This document shows, piece after piece, positions 1 to 5,996 of a stretch of 6,034 nucleotides of DNA. Source of the stretch: G039029935 sp039029935. GTDB taxonomy: Bacteria > Chloroflexota > Anaerolineae > Caldilineales > Caldilineaceae. Location of the stretch: positions 1 to 6,034 of the forward strand of contig JBCCFC010000867.1 in NCBI GenBank assembly GCA_039029935.1, read 5' to 3'. Below the pieces are notes generated by a model. It did not search any database. It was not told the DNA's origin and saw nothing but the letters and a program-made list of their open reading frames with translations. The stretch's first letter is position 1, and the number at the start of each line of letters is the position of its first letter. A program made the translations under genes and the position numbers.

Positions 1-81
1 AATTGTTGATGTTTTCCATATCTGTGGTACTTGACCTTTCTTGAGTGATTAGTTGAAGACCATAGTGAGAACTTCTTCTAG
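1..81 (-). pseudogene. Possible decayed non-LTR reverse transcriptase fragment
   Basis: The - strand frame from base 81 down to base 1 reads LEEVLTMVFN, a stop at 49-51, then SLKKGQVPQIWKTSTI running off the window edge. The pattern FN-x-SL-x-x-G-x-VP-x-x-WK-x-S-x-I matches what I remember of the early reverse transcriptase domain of eukaryotic non-LTR retrotransposons, just before the 'PIPK' motif. The internal stop says the copy is dead. This is a short match judged by eye, with no alignment behind it. If it is right, this edge is eukaryotic-type sequence beside bacterial genes, pointing to a chimeric contig or an insertion. It could also be chance. Confidence 0.35.
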
Positions 82-97
82 CGTATGACAATTGGAT

Positions 98-2338
98 CTA
101 GATATCTGGCAGTTGGTTTAGCCATGCTCTCATCTTTTCTGTCTGATTCATTAAATCACTGTCAGTTATGGATGGTAGTAGTGAGCAGTCATTGATTAAG
201 TGGTCGGCTGTTTGCACCTCAAACCAGACAAAGGTCTTGGTCAGCCAATAGTCAATGTGATCGGCAACATCCAGACGGTCTTTTACATAGTCGTAGTTTG
301 AGCGATTATCAACAATATCCTGCCACATTGCGCCCGTGCCATCGGCCACCGACCACGTGTTGCCATCCTGCGTATTCGTGGATTTGACGGCTTCGTAATC
401 AGCATCATCGCCTGTGCCATATTCGGCATAGAAATCGGCATCCACGCGTTCGCCCATGTTATACTGTCCCCAGTAAACGCCGTTGATATAGACATGCACA
501 AAGAAACCATGTGGGTTGAGACCACCCATATCGAGCCGTGTGTCGGCGATAAAACGACGCGCAATGTAGGTGACATTCTGTGTTGCGGTTGAGGTCGATG
601 TACCGCCCAGAAATTGATCGCCGTGTCCCCCTGCGCGTAAGTCAATCGTGTCAAATTCTTCCGCAGGTGTCAATGTGCCTTGTCCCCAATCAGCAAAGAG
701 CGGCCATCTTAAATTGCTGACACCATACTCTTGGTCAAAGGAAAGACGCATGTTATTTTTTGGACGATTGAGGCTGGCCCACCCATATTTTTTGACCCCT
801 GCACCCACCTGAAACCCTGGCTTGCCATCAGGGAAGATTAGCTCAACCGAGGTCTGGACAGGAATGATCTCATTTTCGCGGTGTCCTGGAATCTCATGGG
901 GTGTGACCAGTGAGATGGTGGGGATGTCTAGGAGTGCATCATCAACTTGATCGGCATATTGATTGATGACAGACTGATACATGGTCGGCTGGGTAAGGAC
1001 ATCGGCGACAAAGATATAGGTGTGCGTATCAATCGTAGATTCATTGCCATTGCCATCATAGGCCATAAAGCGCAATGTCGTCGTCTGGTCAACGGTGATA
1101 GGGCCGCTGTAGACTGTGCCGTGACTGGATGTGGGGTCGGTTGCGTCGGTGGTGTAGCGGATGGTTGTGCCGGGAGATGTCGTCAGCGCGATGCTTTGGG
1201 CAGATGTATAAAAACCGCGTTGAACGTTGGCCGTGGGTGGGGCCAAAAAGGCGATCTGTACACCCGACCCATTGACTGCACCAGGTGTTGCTGGCGAGAA
1301 GTAGACCAAGCTGTCGTTGGCATCAGGACCAAACGAAATGTCACTATACTGCTCAGGATAGGTAGGGGCAAACTCGCTGACAATGGTGACGCCATCTGGT
1401 TTGACCAATGCGAGGTAATCCCCCCCACTGCTCAGTTTAAAGTTGGTGTGTAGCTCCGCACCGGGCTGGGCGCGGTTTTTATTCGAGGCAAAGACGATGA
1501 AATAGTCATTGCCTGCAATCTGTGTTGACGGGAATGTCCATTTGGTCAGATCGGTAGGGTCATCGGTAAGATACCAGCCGTCCATGTTAACCACGAGAGG
1601 GGATGGATTTCGCAGTTCAATCCAGTCCGAGCTATCGCCATCCTCATCATTCAGTGTATTGCTATTCGAGGCCATGAATTCATTGATAACCGCCCCCTCG
1701 CCTTCCTCAAAGGATTGGATGAGTACCAGTTCCATTTTATCCAGCCGTGTTTGCTCTTCACGCTTGACAAAGGTGATGAGATGGTCGCCTGATGTCAGAG
1801 CCACTTCCACAGGATCACCCGCGTCCGGATCGGAGACAAGGTCGCTGTTGTATGATGTGTTTTGTGCTGTGTGCCAGATGTAGCCATCACTTGGCTGACC
1901 ATCGACCATGACATAGAACGAATTATGCCCTCCGCTGTCTGCATAAATCCATCCTTGAATCTGGTAAAACCCTGCTGATGGCACAGTCACACAGAACTCG
2001 GCGCGGTTGGCAAGGTCGGCCTCGTTGTAATTGGTGCCCGACCCACTGGGTGTGTGAATATATTGCCCTCCACTGGCATTGCCATCGTTGCCCACGGCAA
2101 ACTGACCAAACAGGGTGGCTGCTTCGCCCTCTTGGACAAGCCCGCCACAGGCTTGGGGCGCAGCTTGAGGAGCGGCTAGCGGACCGGCTTGAGGGGCGGC
2201 TTGTGGCGCTGCATGGGCGCTCTTACTGAATTGTGGACTGATTTGAGTGCTATACGTGCTGAAAAAAATGATGAAGACTGCGATGAAAAGTGGTCCAAAA
2301 ATATACTTACCTTGATTGTTTCTGTCTAAATTCATCAT
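98..2338 (-). CDS. Secreted multidomain protein: lamin-tail, chitobiase-C-like and CotH-like domains, 3' end apparently truncated
   Basis: Likely an exported cell-surface or extracellular protein; its substrate is unknown. Residue numbers here count from an upstream TTG at 2357-2359. A hydrophobic segment at about 20-36 and the AHA at 48-50 form a signal peptide. An APQA-rich linker (51-70) follows. Residues 71-215 look like a CBM6/35-type beta-sandwich. Residues 223-365 are a lamin-tail domain (VINEFMASNSNT, DWIELRNPS, GWYLTDD). Residues 375-450 are a chitobiase/hexosaminidase C-terminal-like domain (TTIRYTTDATDPT). From about 480 the protein is CotH-like (VELIFPDG, PKNNMRLSF, YINGVYWGQYNMGERVD). 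The usual CotH C-terminal half is absent, and the last 35 or so residues look unrelated to the family and lie in AT-richer DNA. I prefer the ATG at 2336-2338 or at 2333-2335, because AAGAGG (2345-2340) sits just upstream while the TTG has no Shine-Dalgarno sequence. Domain calls come from family knowledge; the function is inferred. CotH-like proteins can be protein kinases, but this copy is probably inactive. Confidence 0.8.
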   Translation of the reverse strand: MMNLDRNNQGKYIFGPLFIAVFIIFFSTYSTQISPQFSKSAHAAPQAAPQAGPLAAPQAAPQACGGLVQEGEAATLFGQFAVGNDGNASGGQYIHTPSGSGTNYNEADLANRAEFCVTVPSAGFYQIQGWIYADSGGHNSFYVMVDGQPSDGYIWHTAQNTSYNSDLVSDPDAGDPVEVALTSGDHLITFVKREEQTRLDKMELVLIQSFEEGEGAVINEFMASNSNTLNDEDGDSSDWIELRNPSPLVVNMDGWYLTDDPTDLTKWTFPSTQIAGNDYFIVFASNKNRAQPGAELHTNFKLSSGGDYLALVKPDGVTIVSEFAPTYPEQYSDISFGPDANDSLVYFSPATPGAVNGSGVQIAFLAPPTANVQRGFYTSAQSIALTTSPGTTIRYTTDATDPTSSHGTVYSGPITVDQTTTLRFMAYDGNGNESTIDTHTYIFVADVLTQPTMYQSVINQYADQVDDALLDIPTISLVTPHEIPGHRENEIIPVQTSVELIFPDGKPGFQVGAGVKKYGWASLNRPKNNMRLSFDQEYGVSNLRWPLFADWGQGTLTPAEEFDTIDLRAGGHGDQFLGGTSTSTATQNVTYIARRFIADTRLDMGGLNPHGFFVHVYINGVYWGQYNMGERVDADFYAEYGTGDDADYEAVKSTNTQDGNTWSVADGTGAMWQDIVDNRSNYDYVKDRLDVADHIDYWLTKTFVWFEVQTADHLINDCSLLPSITDSDLMNQTEKMRAWLNQLPDI

Positions 2339-2477
2339 ACCTCTTGGCTCATGTTTCAAACGGTATTCACAGACACTGCTTTAGTGGTTGACGGTTATTT
2401 TGTCTGTATTGTTCCCATATCCCATCTACTATACATGATTTTGACGCACAAGAGGCTGTCAGAGAGTTGTCAGAAGG

Positions 2478-2551
2478 GTGAAGAGTGAAGAGTGAACAGT
2501 GAACAGTGGACAGTGAACAGTGAAGAGAGATGAGTGAAGAGTGAAGAGTGA
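2478..2551 (+). repeat. Heptanucleotide tandem array, consensus GTGAASA
   Basis: Ten consecutive 7-base units plus a partial one can be read in register. They are GTGAAGA twice, GTGAACA twice, GTGGACA, GTGAACA, GTGAAGA, the diverged GAGATGA, GTGAAGA twice, then GTGA. The strand is strongly purine-biased. Arrays of this sort are known as STRR repeats in cyanobacteria and occur in other filamentous bacteria; their role is unsettled. A related GTGATGA array lies just after tenA in the same orientation. Confidence 0.9.
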
Positions 2552-2590
2552 TTTGTTGTTTGGGGCGATGTGCGCTATTCTTATTCTTGT

Positions 2591-2605
2591 ACAAAATGAT
2601 TTTGT
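2591..2605. repeat. Short perfect inverted repeat (ACAAAA-TGA-TTTTGT)
   Basis: The arms ACAAAA (2591-2596) and TTTTGT (2600-2605) are perfectly complementary around a 3-base spacer, just upstream of the candidate thi promoter. Such a site could be an operator half-site pair, but six-base AT-rich arms also arise readily by chance. Confidence 0.3.
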
Positions 2606-2618
2606 GGTTGGATTGATT

Positions 2619-2647
2619 TTGGTCTGTCTGGCCGCAAATTTTATATT
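2619..2647 (+). promoter_or_regulatory. Candidate sigma70-type promoter for the thi operon
   Basis: TTGGTC (2619-2624) and TATATT (2642-2647) are separated by 17 bases, which would put the start of transcription near 2654, about 20 bases before the first riboswitch helix. The -10 box is good and the -35 box matches only in part. Position relative to the riboswitch is the strongest argument; promoter consensus in this lineage is not known to me. Confidence 0.35.
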
Positions 2648-2674
2648 GGCTCAATCATGATCTGCCGGAGCCAC

Positions 2675-2775
2675 TTTATGTTTACGGGGAGCTAGATGAC
2701 TCTGGCTGAGAGGAAGCCCAATAGATGCTTCGACCCATGAACCTGATCTGGATAATGCCAGCGTAGGAATATGAG
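2675..2775 (+). ncRNA. TPP riboswitch (THI element) aptamer
   Basis: The conserved thi-box core is plainly present: CTGAGA at 2706-2711 and the run from ACCTGATCTGG (2741-2751) to GCGTAGG (2761-2767). By hand I fold P1 as 2675-2683 with 2767-2775 (nine pairs, several of them wobbles), P2 as GGG (2686-2688) with CCC (2734-2736), P3 as CTAGA/TCTGG around a TGAC loop (2692-2705), and an extra P3a stem GAAGC/GCTTC (2713-2717 with 2727-2731). It binds thiamin pyrophosphate. The intrinsic terminator 13 bases downstream and the thiM-thiE-thiD-tenA genes after it indicate transcriptional attenuation of the operon. Confidence 0.97.
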
Positions 2776-2788
2776 CGAGTGTTCGTAG

Positions 2789-2821
2789 CCATCTGTCTTT
2801 ATTCAGGACAGGTGGTTTTTT
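2789..2821 (+). terminator. Intrinsic terminator of the TPP riboswitch expression platform
   Basis: CCATCTGTC (2789-2797) pairs with GACAGGTGG (2807-2815) in nine pairs, one of them G-T, closing a 9-base loop, followed at once by six T (2816-2821). Placed directly behind the aptamer, it should form when TPP is bound and stop transcription before thiM. A possible antiterminator is ATAGATG (2721-2727), inside the aptamer's P3a loop region, which can pair with CATCTGT (2790-2796). That pairing is inferred. Confidence 0.9.
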
Positions 2822-2842
2822 ATTGTACAGGAAAGTATAAAA

Positions 2843-2907
2843 TCAGCTAGGTCAGCTAGTCAGCTAGTCAGCTTGTCAGCTAGTCAGCTTGTCAGCTTGT
2901 CAGCCTG
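2843..2907 (+). repeat. Octanucleotide tandem array, TCAGCTAG/TCAGCTTG
   Basis: Eight 8-base units run almost without a break (one extra G at 2851): TCAGCTAG three times, TCAGCTTG, TCAGCTAG, TCAGCTTG twice, and TCAGCCTG. A second 8-base repeat follows directly: TGAAATGC three times at 2906-2929. The second array is complementary, in register, to part of the first, so together they form the hairpin listed next. The array sits between the riboswitch terminator and thiM. Confidence 0.9.
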
Positions 2908-2943
2908 AAATGCTGAAATGCTGAAATGCTGACTAGCTTTTTT
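2878..2943 (+). terminator. Long repeat-built hairpin ending in a T run, before thiM
   Basis: AGCTAGTCAGC (2878-2888) pairs perfectly with GCTGACTAGCT (2928-2938). Above this, TCAGC (2892-2896) pairs with GCTGA (2920-2924), and TCAGC (2900-2904) with GCTGA (2912-2916), around a 7-base loop. Three-by-three internal loops (TTG against AAT) separate the stems. The T of 2938 starts a run of six T (2938-2943). The shape is that of a second intrinsic terminator, about 24 bases before the thiM start. The same lower arm also occurs at 2854-2864 and 2862-2872, so the fold can slip in 8-base steps. Whether it terminates transcription, stabilises the mRNA or does neither cannot be read from sequence. 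Confidence 0.6.
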
Positions 2944-2966
2944 ATAAGAACAAGAAAGAGAAAACT

Positions 2967-3767
2967 ATGTCTATCAATTCAAGTTCCGTATGGGCCGATC
3001 TTTCGCAAATCCGAGAGAACGCGCCTTTGGTCCACAATATCACCAACTATGTCGTCATGAATACAACCGCCAATGCACTACTCTCTTTGGGGGGCTCCCC
3101 CATTATGGCGCACGCCATCGAAGAAGTTGCCATCATTGCAGGCATTAGCGGTGCGCTTGTTGTCAACATCGGCACACTTAGCCAACATTGGATTACGGCC
3201 ATGAAGATGGCTGTTGAAGCCGCAAAGCAAGCCAGTGTCCCCATTGTGATTGACCCTGTGGGTGCAGGTGCAACCCCGTATCGCACCGAGACCGTTCACG
3301 CATTAATGTCCCTTGCCGCGCCAACCATCATTCGTGGCAATGCTTCGGAGATTAAAGCCTGTGTCACCGATGAGGCCAAGACCAAGGGTGTCGATAGCGT
3401 AGATAGTTCCGACAGTGCGGTTGAGGCGGCACAGCAGCTAAACGCTACCTATGGCTCAACAGTTGTGGTCAGCGGCGCAACGGACTTTATAGTCGGTGGT
3501 GATGCCATTATCCAAGTACAAAATGGACATGAAATGATGACCAAAGTCACGGGTATGGGGTGTACCGCCACTGCAGTCTGTGGTGCATTTGCCGCTGTCA
3601 ACACCAACGCACCCATTGCTGCAGCCCATGCGATGGCCGTGATGGGTATTGCGGGGGAGATGGCGGCTGTACAGGCAAAGGGACCGGGGACATTACAACT
3701 TCACTTCTTAGATGCGCTTTATACGATGACCGAAGCCGATATCGCAAACCGACTGGCAACGGCTTAA
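2967..3767 (+). CDS. thiM: Hydroxyethylthiazole kinase
   Basis: ThiM (EC 2.7.1.50) phosphorylates 4-methyl-5-(2-hydroxyethyl)thiazole with ATP to THZ-P, the thiazole half of thiamin, in the cytoplasm. The 266 residues match the family's usual length of about 260-270. Family motifs run in order: PLVHNITNYVV (20-30), GGSPIMAHA (42-50), DPVGAGAT (96-103), IRGNASEI (122-129), VTGMGCTATAVCGAF (194-208) with Cys199 at the anion-hole/active-site position of the ribokinase-like fold, and GPGTLQLHFLDALY (239-252). The ATG gives a complete N-terminus; only a weak purine-rich ribosome site (2952-2960) precedes it. It is the first gene after the TPP riboswitch, and thiE follows after 14 bases. Confidence 0.97.
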   Translation: MSINSSSVWADLSQIRENAPLVHNITNYVVMNTTANALLSLGGSPIMAHAIEEVAIIAGISGALVVNIGTLSQHWITAMKMAVEAAKQASVPIVIDPVGAGATPYRTETVHALMSLAAPTIIRGNASEIKACVTDEAKTKGVDSVDSSDSAVEAAQQLNATYGSTVVVSGATDFIVGGDAIIQVQNGHEMMTKVTGMGCTATAVCGAFAAVNTNAPIAAAHAMAVMGIAGEMAAVQAKGPGTLQLHFLDALYTMTEADIANRLATA

Positions 3768-3781
3768 AAGGAACCCAAACC

Positions 3782-4399
3782 ATGCAAGGTCTATATCTGG
3801 TGACAGACCGCACCCTGTGTGGCGACCGTTCTGTCCAAGCGGTAGTGACACAGGCTGTCCAAGGGGGCGTGTCATCTGTCCAATTACGTGAAAAGCAGCT
3901 CGGCACGCGGCAGTTTGTCGAAGAGGCACAGGCGTTAAAATCGGCGTTGTCACCCTACAACGTGCCGCTGATTATCAACGACCGTATTGATGTTGCGCTG
4001 GCGGTGGATGCTGAAGGGGTGCATATCGGCCAGTCGGATATGCCCTATGCATTGGCACGGCGGTTGATGGGTCCCGATGCCATCATCGGGCTATCGGTCG
4101 AGACAATGGATGAAGTGATTGAGGCCGAAGACTTTGATGTGGCGTATCTTGGGGTCAGCCCCATCTTTGAGACACCCACCAAAACAGATACCAAGGGCAG
4201 TTGGGGGCTGGATGGCTTACGTCAAGTACGCAGCCGCTCGCGTCATCCCTTGGTTGCAATTGGCGGGCTTAACGCAATCAATATGCAGTCAGTAATACAA
4301 GCCGGGGCCGACTCGGTGGCAGTGGTTTCTGCCATCTGTGCCGCCACTGACCCACAACAGGCCGCGCGGACATTGAACGCATTGATTCAGAATTTATAG
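3782..4399 (+). CDS. thiE: Thiamin-phosphate synthase
   Basis: ThiE (EC 2.5.1.3) couples HMP-PP with THZ-P to give thiamin monophosphate and pyrophosphate, on a TIM-barrel fold. The protein has 205 residues, normal for a single-domain ThiE. Signatures: LYLVTDR (4-10), QLREK (34-38), INDRIDVALAVDAEGVHIGQSD (65-86, with Asp67 and Asp86 as likely Mg-pyrophosphate ligands), the GVSPIFETPTKTDT loop (124-137), AIGGL (159-163) and GADSVAVVSAI (175-185). The frame stays open upstream into thiM (to 3560), but the ATG at 3782 is the real start: AAGGAA (3768-3773) lies 8 bases before it and the family N-terminus begins there. It is 14 bases after thiM and 9 before thiD, so probably co-transcribed. Confidence 0.97.
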   Translation: MQGLYLVTDRTLCGDRSVQAVVTQAVQGGVSSVQLREKQLGTRQFVEEAQALKSALSPYNVPLIINDRIDVALAVDAEGVHIGQSDMPYALARRLMGPDAIIGLSVETMDEVIEAEDFDVAYLGVSPIFETPTKTDTKGSWGLDGLRQVRSRSRHPLVAIGGLNAINMQSVIQAGADSVAVVSAICAATDPQQAARTLNALIQNL

Positions 4400-4408
4400 G
4401 AATAATCC

Positions 4409-5218
4409 ATGAAACATTATAATCGCGCCCTGACCATTGCTGGCTCGGATAGCGGCGGTGGGGCGGGTATTCAGGCTGATCTCAAAACATTTTCCGCATT
4501 AGGCTGCTACGGTATGTCGGTATTGACCGCGTTGACGGCACAGAACACGGTCGCCGTGACAGACATTCACCCCGTGCCTCCGCCCTTTATCGCTGCGCAG
4601 ATCGACGCCGTTTTAACCGACATCGGTGTGGATGCGGTGAAAATCGGTATGTTACACAGCCCCGACGTGATTGAAACCGTCACTGAGCGACTGCTCCATC
4701 ACCAAGTACACAACATTGTGGTTGACCCTGTGATGATCGCCAAGAGTGGCGATAAATTGTTGCAAGACAGTGCCGTGGATGCGCTCAAACAGGTGTTAAT
4801 TCCACAGGCCACTGTGATTACCCCCAACTTGCCCGAAGCCTCGGTGCTGCTTGGTCGACCGATTGAGCAGGAGTCCGAGATGGCCGATGCCTGTCGTGCC
4901 TTGGCCGAGTTGGGACCAGAGTCAGTTTTACTCAAAGGCGGGCATTTAGCGGGGACACAGAGCGATGATTTGCTCTATCTCGCCGCCACCGATGAACTGA
5001 TTCGTTTTGCGTCGGTGCGTATTGAGAGCAAAAACCTGCACGGCACAGGCTGCACACTATCCTCGGCCATCGCTGCCCATCTCGCCAAAGGTCATGCCAT
5101 TGATGAGGCGGTGCGCAAGGCCAAGGCATATATCACAGCCGCCATTTCTGCGGGCGCAGCTTATCAAATTGGTCATGGACATGGCCCTGTCCATCATTTT
5201 CATGAGATATGGACCTAG
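4409..5218 (+). CDS. thiD: Hydroxymethylpyrimidine / phosphomethylpyrimidine kinase
   Basis: ThiD phosphorylates HMP to HMP-P and then to HMP-PP (EC 2.7.1.49 and 2.7.4.7), supplying the pyrimidine half to ThiE. The 269 residues are typical of the ribokinase-fold enzyme. Motifs: ALTIAGSDSGGGAGIQADLK (7-26), the GCYGMSVLTALTAQNT segment (32-47), DPVMIAKSG (106-114), ITPNLPEA (137-144), VLLKGGH (173-179, Lys176) and HGTGCTLSSAIAAHLAKG (211-228, Cys215 in the anion hole). AGGAA (4398-4402), overlapping the thiE stop, is the ribosome site, 6 bases before the ATG. The phosphomethylpyrimidine step is what separates ThiD from plain pyridoxal kinases; the operon context favours ThiD. Confidence 0.97.
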   Translation: MKHYNRALTIAGSDSGGGAGIQADLKTFSALGCYGMSVLTALTAQNTVAVTDIHPVPPPFIAAQIDAVLTDIGVDAVKIGMLHSPDVIETVTERLLHHQVHNIVVDPVMIAKSGDKLLQDSAVDALKQVLIPQATVITPNLPEASVLLGRPIEQESEMADACRALAELGPESVLLKGGHLAGTQSDDLLYLAATDELIRFASVRIESKNLHGTGCTLSSAIAAHLAKGHAIDEAVRKAKAYITAAISAGAAYQIGHGHGPVHHFHEIWT

Positions 5219-5271
5219 CTATGTGGACCTAAAACACATCCTGTTTTTGTTAATCTTACATCGTGCTAGTA

Positions 5272-5293
5272 GGGGTTTGATATATCAAACCCC
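5272..5293. promoter_or_regulatory. Perfect 22 bp palindrome upstream of tenA
   Basis: GGGGTTTGATA (5272-5282) is followed directly by its exact reverse complement TATCAAACCCC (5283-5293). As RNA it would fold to a 9-pair stem with a UAUA loop. The tenA ribosome site AGGAG (5296-5300) begins just 3 bases after it. No T run follows, so it is not an ordinary terminator. It may be a repressor operator, a translation-modulating or RNase-processing hairpin, or a small inserted element. I see no convincing promoter around it. Confidence 0.7.
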
Positions 5294-5309
5294 ATAGGAG
5301 AAACAAACC

Positions 5310-5969
5310 ATGCAATTTACACAAATCTTATGGCAAAATATCGAAGAAATCTATCAAGCCATCCTGCAACTACCCTTTAACCAAGAGTTGATGGCAGGGA
5401 CATTGGCACAGGAAAAATTTGAATTTTACATCTACCAAGATTCACTCTATCTGGCCGACTATGGGCGCGCCCTCGCCGTGCTTGGTAGCCGCTCGGCCAC
5501 ACCAGATCGTATGTTGGACTTTTGGCAATTTGCACAAAACGCCATCATCGTTGAACGCGCACTGCATGAAGGCTATATCAAACAGTTCAACATGACCTCG
5601 CAGGCCAAGCACTCGCCAGCCTGTGCTGCCTACACCAATTTCCTCCTGGCAACCGCCACCCACCGTAGCTATGAAGAGGGCATTGCGGGTGTCTTACCCT
5701 GTTTTTGGATATACCGAGAAGTAGGCAATTACATCTATGCCAACGCCGCCCCCAACAATCCCTATCAGGCATGGATTGACACCTATGCTGGCGAAGAGTT
5801 TAGTCTCGCCGTCGACAAGGCCATTGACATCACCGACGAGACCGCATCACAGGCATCAGAGAGTGCCAAGCCGTTGATGATCGACGCCTTTGTCACTTCT
5901 TCGCGCTTGGAGTGGATGTTTTGGGACAGTGCCTATCGGATGGAACAGTGGCAGCCGATAGTGGGATAG
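5310..5969 (+). CDS. tenA: TenA-family aminopyrimidine aminohydrolase (thiaminase II)
   Basis: TenA (EC 3.5.99.2) hydrolyses 4-amino-5-aminomethyl-2-methylpyrimidine, a thiamin breakdown product, to HMP, and can also cleave thiamin. Here it would feed HMP to ThiD. The 219 residues have normal length for the heme-oxygenase-like all-helical fold. The known Bacillus subtilis active-site set (Asp44, Tyr112, Cys135, Tyr163, Glu205) maps to Asp44 in YQDSLYL, Tyr108 in AAYTNFLL, nucleophile Cys131 in LPCFWIY, Tyr159 in DTYAGEEF and Glu201 in RLEWMFWD, with a constant offset of four after the first. It is therefore a TenA_C (cysteine) type and should be active. A good AGGAG site lies 9 bases before the ATG. 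The gap to thiD is 91 bases, the widest in the operon, and contains the palindrome. Confidence 0.96.
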   Translation: MQFTQILWQNIEEIYQAILQLPFNQELMAGTLAQEKFEFYIYQDSLYLADYGRALAVLGSRSATPDRMLDFWQFAQNAIIVERALHEGYIKQFNMTSQAKHSPACAAYTNFLLATATHRSYEEGIAGVLPCFWIYREVGNYIYANAAPNNPYQAWIDTYAGEEFSLAVDKAIDITDETASQASESAKPLMIDAFVTSSRLEWMFWDSAYRMEQWQPIVG

Positions 5970-5996
5970 TGATGAGTGATGAGTGATGAGTGATGA
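5969..5996 (+). repeat. Heptanucleotide tandem array, GTGATGA
   Basis: Four perfect GTGATGA units begin on the last base of the tenA stop codon. They differ by one base from the GTGAAGA units at 2478-2551, so the two arrays belong to one family flanking the operon. The remaining 38 bases of the window show no gene and no clear terminator. Confidence 0.85.

Larger units (their letters stand above)
2339..2966. other. Divergent intergenic region with no protein gene
   Basis: These 628 bases separate the secreted-protein gene from the thi operon. From left to right they hold about 140 bp of leader for the leftward gene, a heptamer repeat array, a short inverted repeat, a possible rightward promoter, the TPP riboswitch with its terminator, an octamer repeat array forming a second hairpin, and a weak thiM ribosome site. 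On the - strand a TATAGT (2433-2428) could be a -10 box for the leftward gene, but I see no convincing -35 box at the right spacing. The open frames here are repeat translations and resemble no protein. Confidence 0.8.

Noticed and set aside
947..2229. Several + strand open frames of 83-168 residues opposite the secreted-protein gene
   Set aside because: They are antisense shadows with Cys/Arg-rich, low-plausibility sequences and no ribosome sites or family motifs, while the - strand frame has clear domains.
2339..2359. TTG start for the secreted protein (8 extra residues)
   Set aside because: There is no Shine-Dalgarno sequence before it, whereas AAGAGG precedes the internal ATG pair. A start at either ATG leaves the signal peptide intact.
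2367..2654. 95-residue open frame on the - strand between the two gene groups
   Set aside because: It is largely a translation of the heptamer repeats (Ser-Leu-His rich) and lies across the probable promoter; it resembles no known protein.
2843..2929. Regular repeats considered as a CRISPR array
   Set aside because: The units are 8 bases long and directly adjacent, with no unique spacers.
3560..3781. Upstream extension of thiE to a 279-residue protein starting inside thiM
   Set aside because: The extra 74 residues overlap thiM in another frame and are rich in Cys and Arg. The family N-terminus (LYLVTDR) and a good ribosome site fit the ATG at 3782.
5219..5309. Promoter for tenA between thiD and tenA
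   Set aside because: TTGTTA (5247-5252) has no reasonable -10 box at 16-18 bases; other hexamer pairs match poorly or at wrong spacing.
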